This document shows, one piece after another, positions 44,322 through 53,794 of a stretch of DNA of 64,000 nucleotides. The stretch lies in contig OZ241870.1 of NCBI GenBank assembly GCA_965202875.1, forward strand, positions 4,774,001 to 4,838,000, written 5' to 3'. Below the pieces are notes generated by a model, which saw only the letters and a program-made list of their open reading frames with translations, ran no database searches and was not told where the DNA came from. Source of the DNA: HK1 sp965202875. GTDB taxonomy: Bacteria; Pseudomonadota; Gammaproteobacteria; HK1. A program made the translations under genes and the position numbers. The number at the start of each line of letters is the position of its first letter. The first letter of the stretch is position 1.

Positions 44322-44410
44322 CGGAACGAACCGGGGCGGAACAACCTGTGGCGGAACGACCTGGGGGGAACGACTTGGGGCGAAACAACCTGGGGCAGAA
44401 CAGCCCGGTG
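44322..44410 (+). repeat. 15-bp variable tandem repeat in the HerA linker
   Basis: About six units of GGAACAACCTGGGGC-type sequence, one shortened to 14 bp, are present here. Copy 1 has only three (18256-18300). In copy 1 the units encode AEQPG repeats in frame; here the short unit shifts the frame. Confidence 0.8.
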
Positions 44411-44414
44411 ACGG

Positions 44415-45496
44415 CGACGGACCCGAATACGACTCGGTTCTTGGCGCAACGGGTGCGTCGCCGCAGTACGGCCTGCTCGGCCACGCCTCCGGCCGCAGGA
44501 TCGCACTCGACCTGAACCAGACCCATACGATCAGCCTGTTCGGCGTCCAGGGCGGCGGCAAGAGCTACACGCTGGGCAGCATCGTGGAGATGGCCTGTAT
44601 GCCCGTCGGGGGGTCAACAAGCTTCCGCATCCGCTCGCCGGGGTCATCTTCCACTACAGCTCGACGCTCGACTACCCGCCGGAATTCACGTCGATGGCGG
44701 CACCCAACACCAGCGAAGCGGAAGTGGACGCCTTGCGGGCCGACTATGGCGCCACCCCCCGGGCGCTCGATGATCTGGTGATCCTCACCCCCGCGGCAAA
44801 GGTCGAAGAACGCAGCGCCGAATACCCGGGGGTCGAGGTCCTGCCGATCGCTTTCGCGGCGTCGGAGCTGAAGGCGTCACACTGGAAGTTCCTCATGGGG
44901 GCGGTGGGCAGCCAGAGCATGTACATCCGGCAGCTTGCACTCATCATGAAGAAGCTGCGCGGCGAGATCACCCTGGATGCGCTTCGCCAGGGGGTTCGTG
45001 ATTCCGGGCTTTCCGAGTATCTGAAGGAACTTGCGTTGCTCCGGCTCCGCTTCGCGGAGGAGTACATCGACGACGCCCGCCGGCTGACGGACGTCCTGCG
45101 TCCGGGGCGCCTCGTGATCGTCGATCTGCGAGACGAGCTTATCGAAAAGGACGAGGCATTGGGGCTCTTCGTGGTTCTTCTCCAGATGTTTGCCGAGACC
45201 ACCTACCGGGGCAGGCGGTTCAACAAGCTCGTCGTCTTCGACGAGGCCCACAAGTACATCGGCAGCCCGGACCTCGTTGCGGGACTGGTCGAGGTGGTAC
45301 GCGAGATGCGCCACAAGGGCACGAGCATCCTGGTGGCGTCGCAGGACCCGCCGTCCGTGCCGGCCTCGCTGATCGAGCTTTCCACGCAGATCATCCTCCA
45401 CAAGTTCAATTCACCCGCCTGGCTGAAACATATCCAGAAGGCGAACGCCGCGCTCGATGCACTGACCCCCGCGAGACTCGCCTCCCTTGGGCCGGG
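44415..45496 (+). pseudogene. HerA/FtsK-like ATPase, second copy, frameshifted and 3'-truncated
   Basis: It encodes the same ATPase as at 18071, with Walker A GVQGGGKSYTLGS intact. A missing base after CCCGTCGGGG (about 44618) shifts the frame until a second open frame from 44694 resumes with MAAPNTSEAEVDALRADYGA and includes Walker B KLVVFDEAHKYIG. Similarity stops at 45496 (LASLGPG), losing about 50 C-terminal residues, where opposite-strand AAA ATPase sequence begins. Not functional. Confidence 0.88.
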
Positions 45497-46195
45497 AGTT
45501 GCTCGACATTCGCGAATTCTTCTTGATGGAGGAGCATTTCGAACTCCCTCATGAGGAAGAGGCTGTGCGTTGCCACGAACAACTGGATTCCCGCTTGGCA
45601 GAGACGAAGGATCGCCCTCGCGACTTCGCGGATCAATTTCGGATTGAGGTTGGATTCGGGCTCGTCCCAGAACAGGCAGCCATCGATGTACAGAGAACCC
45701 GTGGTGATCAGCCGCGCCAGCATGGCGAGCTTGCGCCAGCCTTCGGCAACCAGTGGCATCTCCATGTTGCCGGCCTCGGGTTGAAGCAGATAGAAGCGGC
45801 CACTCTTTCTTCCAGAAACACACGCCCGCCGATCTGTTCTTCCAAGGGATTCAGCAGTTCGACCACCGTCGATGAGCGGGCCCCTTGAGCGTTGGCCAGC
45901 CGAGCAACAGGCAGGTGTCGCGCCACGTCTCATCGAATTCCAGATGGTGTGTCTCGTACAGCGAGACGAATCCCGGGTAGATCGTCAGCAATTCGCGGGT
46001 GGGCAGGAACACCGGAACACGGTCGCGCCACGCCGAGGGGAGGTCATCGACGACGACTTCGGATCTGCTCTGTGTAGCAAAGCTGAAGCCGAAGGAAGTC
46101 CCAGACTCGCCGAACGTCAACTTCACTTCGCATCGGCTGCGACTGAACCGCCCCGGGTTTCCGGGAGGGTGATTGGCTTGAGTCAGGCGGCCATC
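45497..46195 (-). pseudogene. AAA-family ATPase, decayed fragment
   Basis: On the minus strand three frames together give the middle of an OLD/RloC-like ATPase. The first is CEVKLTFGESGTSFGFSFAT with PVFLPTRELLTIYPGFVSLY. The second is STVVELLNPLEEQIGGRVFL. The third is GRFYLLQPEAGNMEMPLVAE, Walker B GCLFWDEPESNLNPKLI and H-loop LFVATHSLFLMREFE. The N-terminal Walker A and the C terminus are missing. Such ATPases are common in phage-defence loci. Two frameshifts and both truncations make it dead. Confidence 0.75.
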
Positions 46196-46217
46196 GCCGA
46201 TTTGCAGTGGGTGGGAG

Positions 46218-46319
46218 TTACGCCTCGAATGCAGCCGGAGGCATATGCCCAAGGGGTTCCAACAGGCGCCGGTGGTTGTACCGGTGCGCCCAGTGGAGGG
46301 TGGCGAGATCCACCGCCTC
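46218..46319 (-). pseudogene. IS3-family transposase (OrfB) C-terminal relic
   Basis: Thirty-three residues, EAVDLATLHWAHRYNHRRLL then EPLGHMPPAAFEA and a stop, match the end of IS3-family integrase-type transposases (WVDWYNxxRLHxxLGxxPPxE). Only this 3' end remains. Confidence 0.75.
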
Positions 46320-46376
46320 GTTGGATCAGCGATCGGATGTCCGCGTCGCGCACGCTCAGGACCGGTCATCCGCGGT

Positions 46377-47546
46377 TTACGCATCGAGCCGGGCGAGGCC
46401 CGCTTCGAGATCGGCGATGAGGTCATCGGGGTCTTCGAGCCCGACGTGGATACGCAGCAGGCCCGGCGTCTCCGTCCACGGGACGACGTCGCGGGGGATC
46501 GGCATGCGGTTGTAGGCGACGAGGCTCTCGTACCCGCCCCAGGACGAGCCGATGCGGAACAGCGCGAGCCCATCCACCATGCGGGCGACCGCCGCCTCGT
46601 CCGTGGCGTGCAGCGCGAGCCCGAACAGGCTCGACGCCCCCGCGAAGTCCCGCTTCCACAGCGCGTGGCCGGGGTCGCTCTCCAGCGCCGGATGGAGCAC
46701 CCGCTTCACCTCCGGGCGCGATTCGAGCCAGCGCGCGACCTTCAGCGCCGACGCGGACTGGCGTTCGAGCCGCACCGAGAGGCTGCGCATACCGCGCAGG
46801 GCGAGGAAGCAGTCGTCGGGGGAGGCGGTGTCCCCGAAGGCGTGCGCCTGATCCGCAATCGTCTTGAAGAGCGCGCCGGTCGCGGTGGTGACCATGCCGA
46901 TCACCAGGTCCGAATGCCCCGCGAGGTACTTGGTGCCCGCCTGGATCGAGAGGTCGACGCCATGCTCCAGCGGGCGGAAGTAGAGCGGGGTCGCCCAGGT
47001 GTTGTCCATCGCGACGAGGGCGCCGCCCTCGCGCGCGGCCTTCGCGATCGCGGGGACGTCCTGCATCTCGAAGGTGAGCGAGCCGGGCGCTTCGGTGTAG
47101 ACGAGCCGCGTGTTCCCGCGCATGAGGTCGGAGACGCCCGCTCCTGCCGCAGGGTCGTAGAAGCTCGTCTCCACGCCGAAGCGGCCCAGGACCACGGCAC
47201 AGAACCGCCGGGTCGGCCCGTACACCGAATCCGGAACGAGCACGTGGTCGCCGGCGGCGACGACGGCGGAAATCGCCATCGTCACCGCGGAGAGCCCGCT
47301 GCCGGTCACCACGGTGCGATGCCCGCCCTCGACGGCCGCGACCGCCTCGGCGAGTGCCCGGGAGTTCTGGGTGCCGGTCGCGCCGTAGGTGACGTTGTCG
47401 TAGCGGTTGTCGCCGTCGAAGCGGTGGACGTAGCCTTCGAGGTGCTCGGAGAGGATCGTCGACGCCCGGTGCACCGGGACGTTGACCGGGCCTTGCGCGC
47501 GCACCGGCGCCCGGCCGAGCGCGACGAGCTTCGTGTCCAGCTTCAT
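46377..47546 (-). CDS. metC: Cystathionine beta-lyase / PLP-dependent Cys-Met metabolism enzyme
   Basis: The 389-residue protein (ATG 47546) has NVPVHRASTILSEHLEGYVH, YGATGTQNSRALAEAVAAVE, VTGSGLSAVTMAISAVVAAG, VAMDNTWATPLYF (Asp bound to PLP) and the Schiff-base lysine in LSIQAGTKYLAGHSDLVIGM. The SSWGGYESL and LLRIHVGLEDPDDLIADLE ends are typical of MetC. It would split cystathionine to homocysteine, pyruvate and ammonia. It follows the TRAP transporter genes on the same strand. Confidence 0.92.
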   Translation of the reverse strand: MKLDTKLVALGRAPVRAQGPVNVPVHRASTILSEHLEGYVHRFDGDNRYDNVTYGATGTQNSRALAEAVAAVEGGHRTVVTGSGLSAVTMAISAVVAAGDHVLVPDSVYGPTRRFCAVVLGRFGVETSFYDPAAGAGVSDLMRGNTRLVYTEAPGSLTFEMQDVPAIAKAAREGGALVAMDNTWATPLYFRPLEHGVDLSIQAGTKYLAGHSDLVIGMVTTATGALFKTIADQAHAFGDTASPDDCFLALRGMRSLSVRLERQSASALKVARWLESRPEVKRVLHPALESDPGHALWKRDFAGASSLFGLALHATDEAAVARMVDGLALFRIGSSWGGYESLVAYNRMPIPRDVVPWTETPGLLRIHVGLEDPDDLIADLEAGLARLDA

Positions 47547-47767
47547 TTTCCGTCCCCCGGAGATGTGCCTGCGGGAAGCGCGGTGCCCGGTACGAGCCGT
47601 TCGAAGACCACGTCCGGCGGCTCCGCTGGCGGGCGCGTCCTCAAACTCTTTTCTCCCGGTGCGCCAGTGAACCCGCACTGCAGAAGATCCGGAAGAAAAA
47701 CGCCCTGTTTTCAGTCGGTTTTCGCGTGCGGGAGTGCCCTGACACGGGGAGTCACGCGAAATGCAGT

Positions 47768-48487
47768 TCAAGGCAACGCAAGGCGTGTCGTGCCTCGCGA
47801 CATCTCCTGCGGCGCAGGCTCCTGGCCGCGCTCTTCGCGCGGAAAATCGGGCGGGACCGGCTCCATGTAGGGATAGCGGGCGAGACCCTTGGTCAGCGTC
47901 GTCGAGGTGGTGATGCTGCTGCGCACGTACTGCTTCGAGGCGTCCGGGGCCGGCTGGTAGTCCCATGGAGACCGGTCGCCGGTGAGCAGCACTTGCTGGA
48001 CGAAGCGGCGCCGGCGCTGGCTCTCCAGGATCTGCTGCTTGAGCGCGGGCGGATCCCAGCGCGCGAGGATCTCGCGGCGCTCGGCGAGCTTGCCGATGCC
48101 GGATCCTTCGAGCGTGATGACGTGCATGGCGGTCGGCTTGATCGACATCCAGCTCAGGATCTTGCCGGGCGTGGTGCCTGCGTAGTTGCCGATCGCCTTG
48201 TACGCCTGGTACGACGACAGCGAAGTGGCGAACGACGCTTCGAGCTCGCCCTTTTGCAGCAGCTTGATGTTCGCGACGTAGCCCTTGGTCTCCTCGGCGG
48301 TGGCCTGCACGCCGGAGACGTTCCGGTTGATGACGTCGGCGATGCCGGCCGACCAAGTGTAGGCGGTGCAACCGATCGGGCACGAGCCGATGGACACGTA
48401 GGTGTCGGCGGCCGATACGTTCGGGGGCGCGACGATCGCGGCGGCGGTGGTCACGACGGCCGCGAGGGCTTGCTGGTGCCTCTTCAT
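47768..48487 (-). pseudogene. TAXI-family TRAP transporter binding protein, C-terminally replaced
   Basis: The first 125 residues (ATG 48487) are a TAXI solute-binding protein: signal peptide, TYVSIGSCPIGCTAYTWSAG, QATAEETKGYVANIKLLQKG and FATSLSSYQAYKAIGNYAG. After SGIGKLAE the sequence changes to a charged segment, ILARWDPPALKQQILESQRR, then SPWDYQPAPDASKQYVRSSI, that does not fit the family. The total of 239 residues is about 80 short. It looks like a deletion fusion to the 3' end of an unrelated gene I cannot identify. Transport function is probably lost. Confidence 0.65.
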
Positions 48488-48540
48488 CTTCAGTGTCTCC
48501 CGGTAGTCCGGCTGATGATGGAAGTGTACTCCGGCGTGCG

Positions 48541-49942
48541 TCATTCCCCGGCTCGCGGAGTACGGCCGGTGCGGCGCCGACGCAAATACTGGGGAATCAG
48601 CGCGGCCAGGGCAAGGCCGATGCCCGCGAGGTCGGCCTGCGTGCTCGGCGAGATGAGGCAGACGGCCGCGATACCGAAGGCGCCGCGCTCGATCCAGCGG
48701 GTCCGCGTGAGCGCCCAGCCCTGGACGGCCGCCGCGATGCACAGCGCCCCGGCGATGCCGGTGCCGACGGCGATCCCGACATCGGGCGCGGCGTCGGCGC
48801 CGATCAGCGCGGTGTCGTAGACGAAGAACAGCGGTACGACGAAGGCGGCGGCGGCGAACGAGACGGCGGTGAGCGCGATGCGCATCGGGTTGGCGTCCGC
48901 GAGCCCGGCCGCGGCGTACGCGGCGAGCGCCACCGGCGGCGTGATCGAAGAGAGCATCGCTCCGTAGAAAACGAACAGGTGCGCCGCCAGCAGATCGACG
49001 CCCATCTCGACCAGGGCGGGCGCCACCAGCGTGGCCACCAGACAGCACGGCGGGGATGATCGCGGCGCGCGCGATGTCGAGATAGGGCCGTTCGATCATG
49101 TCGGCCATGATGAAGGCGGCGGCGCCCATCACCGGCGGCATGAGCTGCCCGCCGGTGGACGCGACCGCCTCCACCGCCCCCGCGACGTGCGGCTTGTAGC
49201 CGTTGCGCTTCATGAGCGGGATGCTGATGGTCCCGGTGGTCAGGACGTTGGCGACCGCGGTGCCCGAGATCATCCCCATCAGGCTCGATCCGACCACGGA
49301 CGCCTTCGCCGGCCCCCCGCGGCTGCGGCCGGTCGCGCCGGTGGCGACGTCCATCAGCACCCTGCCGGCCCCGGAATGCTCGAGGAACGCGCCGTAGATG
49401 ATGATCAGGATGACGAAGGTGGCGCTGACCCCGAGGGGGGTGCCGAAGATCCCTCCCCCACCCAGGTAGAGCTGCGACAGCACCCTTTCGAGGGAGTAGC
49501 CGCGATGGGCGAGCATCCCCGGCAGATACGGCCCGAGCAGGGCGTAGAGCAGAAACACGAGCGCGAGGATGACGATGGCCCACCCGATGGTGCGCCGCGT
49601 CGCCTCCAGCAGCGCGGCGATGCAACCGATCGCGAGCCAGTACTCCCACTCGGCGAGCTCGCCCCAGCGGTTGGCCACGGCCTCGTAGAACACCACGTGG
49701 TAGAACACGACGGCGAACGCACCCGCCATGAGGCACAGATCGGCGATCGGGCGCCAGGCCGAGGAAGCGGCATCGCGCCGGCGGCAGCTCACGAGGAACA
49801 CGATCAGCAGGACCAGGGCCAGGTGGGTGCCCTTCTGCACCATGTCCTGGAAGACCCCGAAGATGGCCGAGTAGAGGCTGAACAGCGCCAGCGAGGCCGC
49901 GGCCACGGCCTTGACGGCATCGAGCACGGCCGCAAGCGTCAC
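48541..49942 (-). pseudogene. TAXI-TRAP fused permease with internal deletion
   Basis: The N-terminal part (GTG 49942, start uncertain) has membrane helices and the DctM-like region GIFGTPLGVSATFVILIIIY, SRGGPAKASVVGSSLMGMIS, GTAVANVLTTGTISIPLMKR and GGQLMPPVMGAAAFIMADMI. At about 49040 it jumps from IIPAVL, with a frameshift, to VAPALVEMGVDLLAAHLFVF and SSITPPVALAAYAAAGLADA, then ends YLRRRRTGRTPRAGE at 48541. Some 150-200 residues are missing compared with full-length TAXI permeases. It would import small organic acids if intact; as it stands it is probably dead. Confidence 0.8.
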
Positions 49943-50186
49943 GCCGGCACCCGCCGCGGGAGCGGGCGGCGGCCCGGCGGTGTCCCGAGTGGTGTCATCG
50001 TTGCCTTGTCGCCCGGTTCCCGATGGCTGCCGGCGGCAGCGCGGAAAGGCCCGATGCTCGGGGGGCAGGCTCCGCGCAAGCCTGTCCTCGCGCAAGCAGA
50101 GGCGGGAATCTGCATTCCCGGGACCGCGGGCGTCCCGCCCCGCTGGAGCCGAAGGTCCGCAACGAGACGACGCAGGCGGGCGCCCT

Positions 50187-50834
50187 TCAGTTCGATGTCT
50201 GCAGCGCCTTGTGCTCCCTGTCGGCGAGTACGCGGACGACCTCGATCATGTTCTCGTAGCTTCCCGCGAGCCGGCCCGTGACCCGGTACTTGCCGTTGAC
50301 GATGACCGAGGGCGTTCCCCGGATCCCGTAACGCTGCTGCATCACGGCGGATTTGCGGACCAGGGACTCGACCGCGAACGAATCCCAGGTCCGGTCGAAT
50401 TCGGCCCGGTCGACGCCGTGTCGCTCGTAGAACGCGCCGAGGGCTCCCCGGCTGTCGGTGGGCCGCCCGTTCGCGTGGATCTCGTCGAACAGCGCACGGT
50501 GCGTCTTCACGGCGACCCCGAGAATGCCGGCCGTGTAGAACGCGCGGGCGTGGGCCATCCAGGATTCACGGAAGATCGCCGGCAGGCGGCGGATCTCGAC
50601 GTACTCGGGCTTGTCCCGTTCGAACTGTTCCATCTCCGGAAGGAAGCGGTAGCAGGCGGGGCAGCCGTACCAGAACACGTCCACGACCTCGATCCGATTG
50701 CCGGTCTCGGTCAGTTGGGGGGGATGCAGGACTTCGTACCGGCCCTCGACGTCGAACGCGCCGGACTGGGCGGCGGCATGGGGCGCGGCGGCGATCCACG
50801 CGACCGCGGCGAGACAGCCAAGCCATCGTTTCAT
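50187..50834 (-). CDS. dsbA: Thiol:disulfide interchange protein DsbA
   Basis: The 215-residue periplasmic protein has a signal peptide (MKRWLGCLAAVAWIAAAPHA), an active-site CPAC (here FWYGCPACYRFLPEME) and the cis-proline loop GIRGTPSVIVNGKYRV, as in DsbA of gammaproteobacteria. It introduces disulfides into exported proteins. CPAC instead of CPHC alters redox potential slightly. ATG 50834. It is downstream of the cytochrome c4 gene on the same strand with about 300 bases between, the usual c4-dsbA neighbourhood. Confidence 0.93.
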   Translation of the reverse strand: MKRWLGCLAAVAWIAAAPHAAAQSGAFDVEGRYEVLHPPQLTETGNRIEVVDVFWYGCPACYRFLPEMEQFERDKPEYVEIRRLPAIFRESWMAHARAFYTAGILGVAVKTHRALFDEIHANGRPTDSRGALGAFYERHGVDRAEFDRTWDSFAVESLVRKSAVMQQRYGIRGTPSVIVNGKYRVTGRLAGSYENMIEVVRVLADREHKALQTSN

Positions 50835-51133
50835 GATCTGATGTCTCCGGTTCGGGGTTGACCGTGGGGTTGGCCGTTGCGGGACAATGCGCCGCGGCCG
50901 ATGGTGAGGCTGGCCGCAGTGCGGAAAGTTCCCCTGTCCCCCGCTGAATCGCCCGGTTGACGGCCGGAGCGGAGCCGGTGGCCGGCGGACTCCGGCGGGT
51001 TCTTCGGGCCGTCGTCCGCCACCGCCGGGACCCGGTGGGAGGATGCGGATCCTCGCAACGGGGAAAGCACGCGGCTCCGCCCCGACCCCGCGTCGCATCG
51101 AACCCCGGCCGGGCCGCCCGTGGTTTCCGGGGC

Positions 51134-51739
51134 TCAGTGCAGCCCCGCGACGTATTCGCTGACCGCCTTCATCTCCAGCGGAGTGAGATAGCGCGCGGCG
51201 TCGGCCATCATCTCGTTCCGGTCGTTCGACCGGTTGCCGGTGCGCCAGTCATCGAGCTGCTTCGCGGTGTAGGTGGCGTGCTGGCCGGCCAGGCGGGGGA
51301 ATCCCGCCGGCCCGTTGCCGGCGCCCCTGGGGCCGTGGCAGGCGATGCACGCAGGAACGCCCGAGCGCGGGTTCCCGCCGCGATAGATGCGTTCACCGAG
51401 TGCGTGCAGCTCCTCGCTTGCGAATCCGCCGGTGCTCGAGCGGGTGGCGTAGAAGGCGGCGATGTCCTCGACGTCCTGATCGGACAGCCCCGCGATCATC
51501 GGGGCCATCAGCGCGTTGCGGCGCGTCGCCGCCGCGTTCAGATCGTGGATCTGCTTCACGAGATATTCGGCGTGCTGGCCGGCGAGCTTCGGCCACTCGG
51601 GGTTGACGCTGTTGCCGTCCGGCCCGTGGCAGCTCGCACAGAGTGCGGCCTTCGCCTCCCCTGCCGCCGGGTCGCCGCCGGCGGGCGCGTTGAACGAGAC
51701 TGCCGTGCACAGGAGCACCGTGGTCAGACATTGCTTCAA
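51134..51739 (-). CDS. Two-haem cytochrome c4-like protein
   Basis: The 201-residue protein has a signal peptide (LTTVLLCTAVSFNAPAGG) and two haem-binding motifs, CASCHGPDGNS and CIACHGPRGAGN, each followed by a distal methionine region (NALMAPMIAGLSD; NEMMADAARYLTP). Length and spacing match cytochrome c4, a periplasmic electron carrier to terminal oxidases. Divergent from the engB gene, the standard arrangement in many gammaproteobacteria. Confidence 0.93.
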   Translation of the reverse strand: MKQCLTTVLLCTAVSFNAPAGGDPAAGEAKAALCASCHGPDGNSVNPEWPKLAGQHAEYLVKQIHDLNAAATRRNALMAPMIAGLSDQDVEDIAAFYATRSSTGGFASEELHALGERIYRGGNPRSGVPACIACHGPRGAGNGPAGFPRLAGQHATYTAKQLDDWRTGNRSNDRNEMMADAARYLTPLEMKAVSEYVAGLH

Positions 51740-51918
51740 GGCCGGATCCTCCGGATGATCTTCTGGAAAGGGTTCGCCACGAGCAAATGGAGCGCGAAAG
51801 GGGACTGCGAGGCGAAGGCGCGCTTATAGCAAACGCACGAAAACGCGGTCAAACGGCGGATGCCGGTCGACGGCGGCGCAGCCGTTCCGTGGCGTCCCGA
51901 AACGGAGATCCCGTCCGC

Positions 51919-52566
51919 ATGAACTCCACATCGTCAGATGACGTCCCTGCCTCGCGCGGCGAGGCTCTCACACCGGCGCCCGACTATCGCCGGGCGCGCT
52001 TTCTCACCAGCGTCGCGAGCCTCCGCGACCTGCCGGCCGACGAGGGCCGCGAGGTGGCGTTCGCCGGGCGGTCGAACGCCGGGAAGTCGAGCGCCGTCAA
52101 CGCGCTCACCTGCCAGCGCCGCCTCGCCCGGACGAGCCGCACTCCCGGCCGGACCCGGCTCATCAATTTCTTCGAACTCGACGAACGGCGCCGGCTCGTG
52201 GACCTGCCGGGCTACGGCTACGCCAAGGTGCCCCGCTCGATGAGCCGGGAGTGGGGGGCGCTCGTCAGGAAGTACCTGGAGACAAGGGAATCGCTGGCCG
52301 GGCTGGTGATGTTGATGGACATCCGCCACCCCCTCACCGAGATCGACCTCACCCTGCTCGACTGGTGCCGATCGGCGGACCTTCCGATCCTCGCGGTGCT
52401 GACCAAGGCGGACAAGCTCGCCCGCGGGCGCCGCACCGTCACGCTCGCCAAGGTGCGTGGTGATCTCTCCGGGTACGGCGACACGGTGCGGGCCATGGTG
52501 TTCTCCGCGACGAAGCAGATCGGGCGCGACGAGCTCGCGGAGTCCCTGGACGTCTGGCTCGGGTGA
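51919..52566 (+). CDS. engB: Ribosome-biogenesis GTPase EngB/YihA
   Basis: The 215-residue GTPase has G1 FAGRSNAGKSSAVNAL, G2/switch RTSRTPGRTRLINFF, G3 VDLPGYGYAKVP, G4 LTKADKL and G5 FSATKQIG, the EngB set. It helps assemble the large ribosomal subunit. ATG 51919 gives a 25-residue N-terminal tail before YRRARFLTSVASL. Divergent from the cytochrome c4 gene. Confidence 0.95.
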   Translation: MNSTSSDDVPASRGEALTPAPDYRRARFLTSVASLRDLPADEGREVAFAGRSNAGKSSAVNALTCQRRLARTSRTPGRTRLINFFELDERRRLVDLPGYGYAKVPRSMSREWGALVRKYLETRESLAGLVMLMDIRHPLTEIDLTLLDWCRSADLPILAVLTKADKLARGRRTVTLAKVRGDLSGYGDTVRAMVFSATKQIGRDELAESLDVWLG

Positions 52567-52660
52567 ACGGCCGGATCGGCCGGACGGCCGCGCGCCTCGC
52601 TCATCGGGGTGCGCAGCATTGCCCGGCGGGCTGAAACAGATTCGCCGATCGAGGCCGGGA

Positions 52661-52867
52661 TCACGTCCGGCCGTATCTGCGCCGGAATTTGTCGACCCGG
52701 CCGGCGGTGTCCATGATCTTCTGCGTACCGGTGTAGAACGGATGGCACTGCGAGCACACGTCGAGGTGAAGCTCCCCGCCGCGCAGGGTGGAGCGCGTCT
52801 TGAACGTGTTCCCGCAACTGCAGGTCACGGTAATCTCGCTGTATTCAGGGTGGATGTCGGATTTCAT
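52661..52867 (-). CDS. rpmE: 50S ribosomal protein L31 (zinc-binding form)
   Basis: The 68-residue protein has MKSDIHPEYSEITVTCSCGN and LHLDVCSQCHPFYTGTQKIM, with four zinc-ligand positions (C16, C18-like pair and CSQC/H), the long C+ form of L31. Correct length, ATG 52867. Convergent with engB. Confidence 0.95.
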   Translation of the reverse strand: MKSDIHPEYSEITVTCSCGNTFKTRSTLRGGELHLDVCSQCHPFYTGTQKIMDTAGRVDKFRRRYGRT

Positions 52868-53221
52868 CTCGGTTCGGTACTCGCGAGCGGGCCCACGCTC
52901 AGGGGGCGGCGGAGTCTATCCCGGATCACGGATCGAATCGAGACTCGACCGTCGGGCGGGCGTCCCCGTCAAGCTCGACGGTCTGTCCCGTCCTCCGTCC
53001 CTGCCTGGCCGGGGGTCGCTGCAAACTGCGCCCCGGTGTGCTCGGGAGACGAGCATCGGCGCGCCTTGAGGAACTTCCCCCCGGCCGGACGCCGCTGCAA
53101 ACGGTGCGCCCGCGCATACGGCGTGCTCCGGGCGTGGGTGCCGGTACGCCACACGGCACTTCAGGGTACCCTTGGCCGCATTGAGAAACACCAGGGTTCC
53201 GGACAAGAGGACGGCATCGAC

Positions 53222-53794
53222 ATGAGCGCATGGATTCGCATGATTGCCCCCGGTGAGGCGACCGGCCGCCTCGCGGAGCTGTACGAGCGGGTGAAGACGC
53301 CGCACGGCACCGTGGACAACGTGATGCGGGCGCATTCGTTGCGGCCCGACTCGCTCGAAGGGCACCTGGCGCTTTACCGGAGCGTGCTGCACAACGAAGC
53401 GAACACCCTGCCGTTCTGGTTCCTCGAAGCGGTCGCGACGTACGTGAGCCTCACCAATCGCTGCCATTACGCGACCACGCACCACTCCGCCAACATGCGG
53501 CGGCTGGTCGCGGACGAGTCGCGGGCGGAGACGATGTACGCGGCGCTCGCCTGCGGGCACCCGGAGGTCGTGTTCGAGGGCAAGGAGCTCGCTCTGCTCG
53601 AATACGCGCGCAAGCTCACCGCGGAGGTCGGCACGATGGGCGAAGCGGACGTCGAGCGCCTGCGCGAGGCCGGCGCCGGCGACGGAGAGATCCTCGAAGT
53701 GAACCAGGTGTGCGCGTACTTCAACTATTCGAACCGGGTGTTGAACGGTCTCGGCGTCACCATCGGAGACGACGTGATCGGATACTACGCGTGA
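53222..53794 (+). CDS. Carboxymuconolactone decarboxylase/AhpD-like (peroxidase-related) protein
   Basis: The 190-residue protein has FWFLEAVATYVSLTNRCHYA, TTHHSANMRRLVAD and EVNQVCAYFNYSNRVLNGLG, matching the peroxidase-related branch of the AhpD/CMD family. In active members the motif is CxxC followed by H; here the second cysteine is alanine (CHYATTHH), so thiol peroxidase activity is doubtful. Start ATG 53222. It stands alone before a repeat array. Confidence 0.88.
   Translation: MSAWIRMIAPGEATGRLAELYERVKTPHGTVDNVMRAHSLRPDSLEGHLALYRSVLHNEANTLPFWFLEAVATYVSLTNRCHYATTHHSANMRRLVADESRAETMYAALACGHPEVVFEGKELALLEYARKLTAEVGTMGEADVERLREAGAGDGEILEVNQVCAYFNYSNRVLNGLGVTIGDDVIGYYA

Larger units (their letters stand above)
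43881..45496 (+). repeat. Segmental duplication copy 2 (copy 1 at 17813-19386)
   Basis: This is nearly identical to copy 1 and in the same orientation. It is preceded by the helicase core (absent before copy 1) and followed by an AAA ATPase relic (copy 1 is followed by the HerA-like 3' end). It differs by additional 15-bp repeat units at 44322-44410 and a one-base deletion near 44618. Confidence 0.92.

Noticed and set aside
44035..44411. Pentapeptide-repeat protein suggested by the NDLGRNNLGQNS-like translation
   Set aside because: That frame is an alternate reading of the 15-bp linker repeat. It is too short and is the wrong frame for the ATPase in copy 1.
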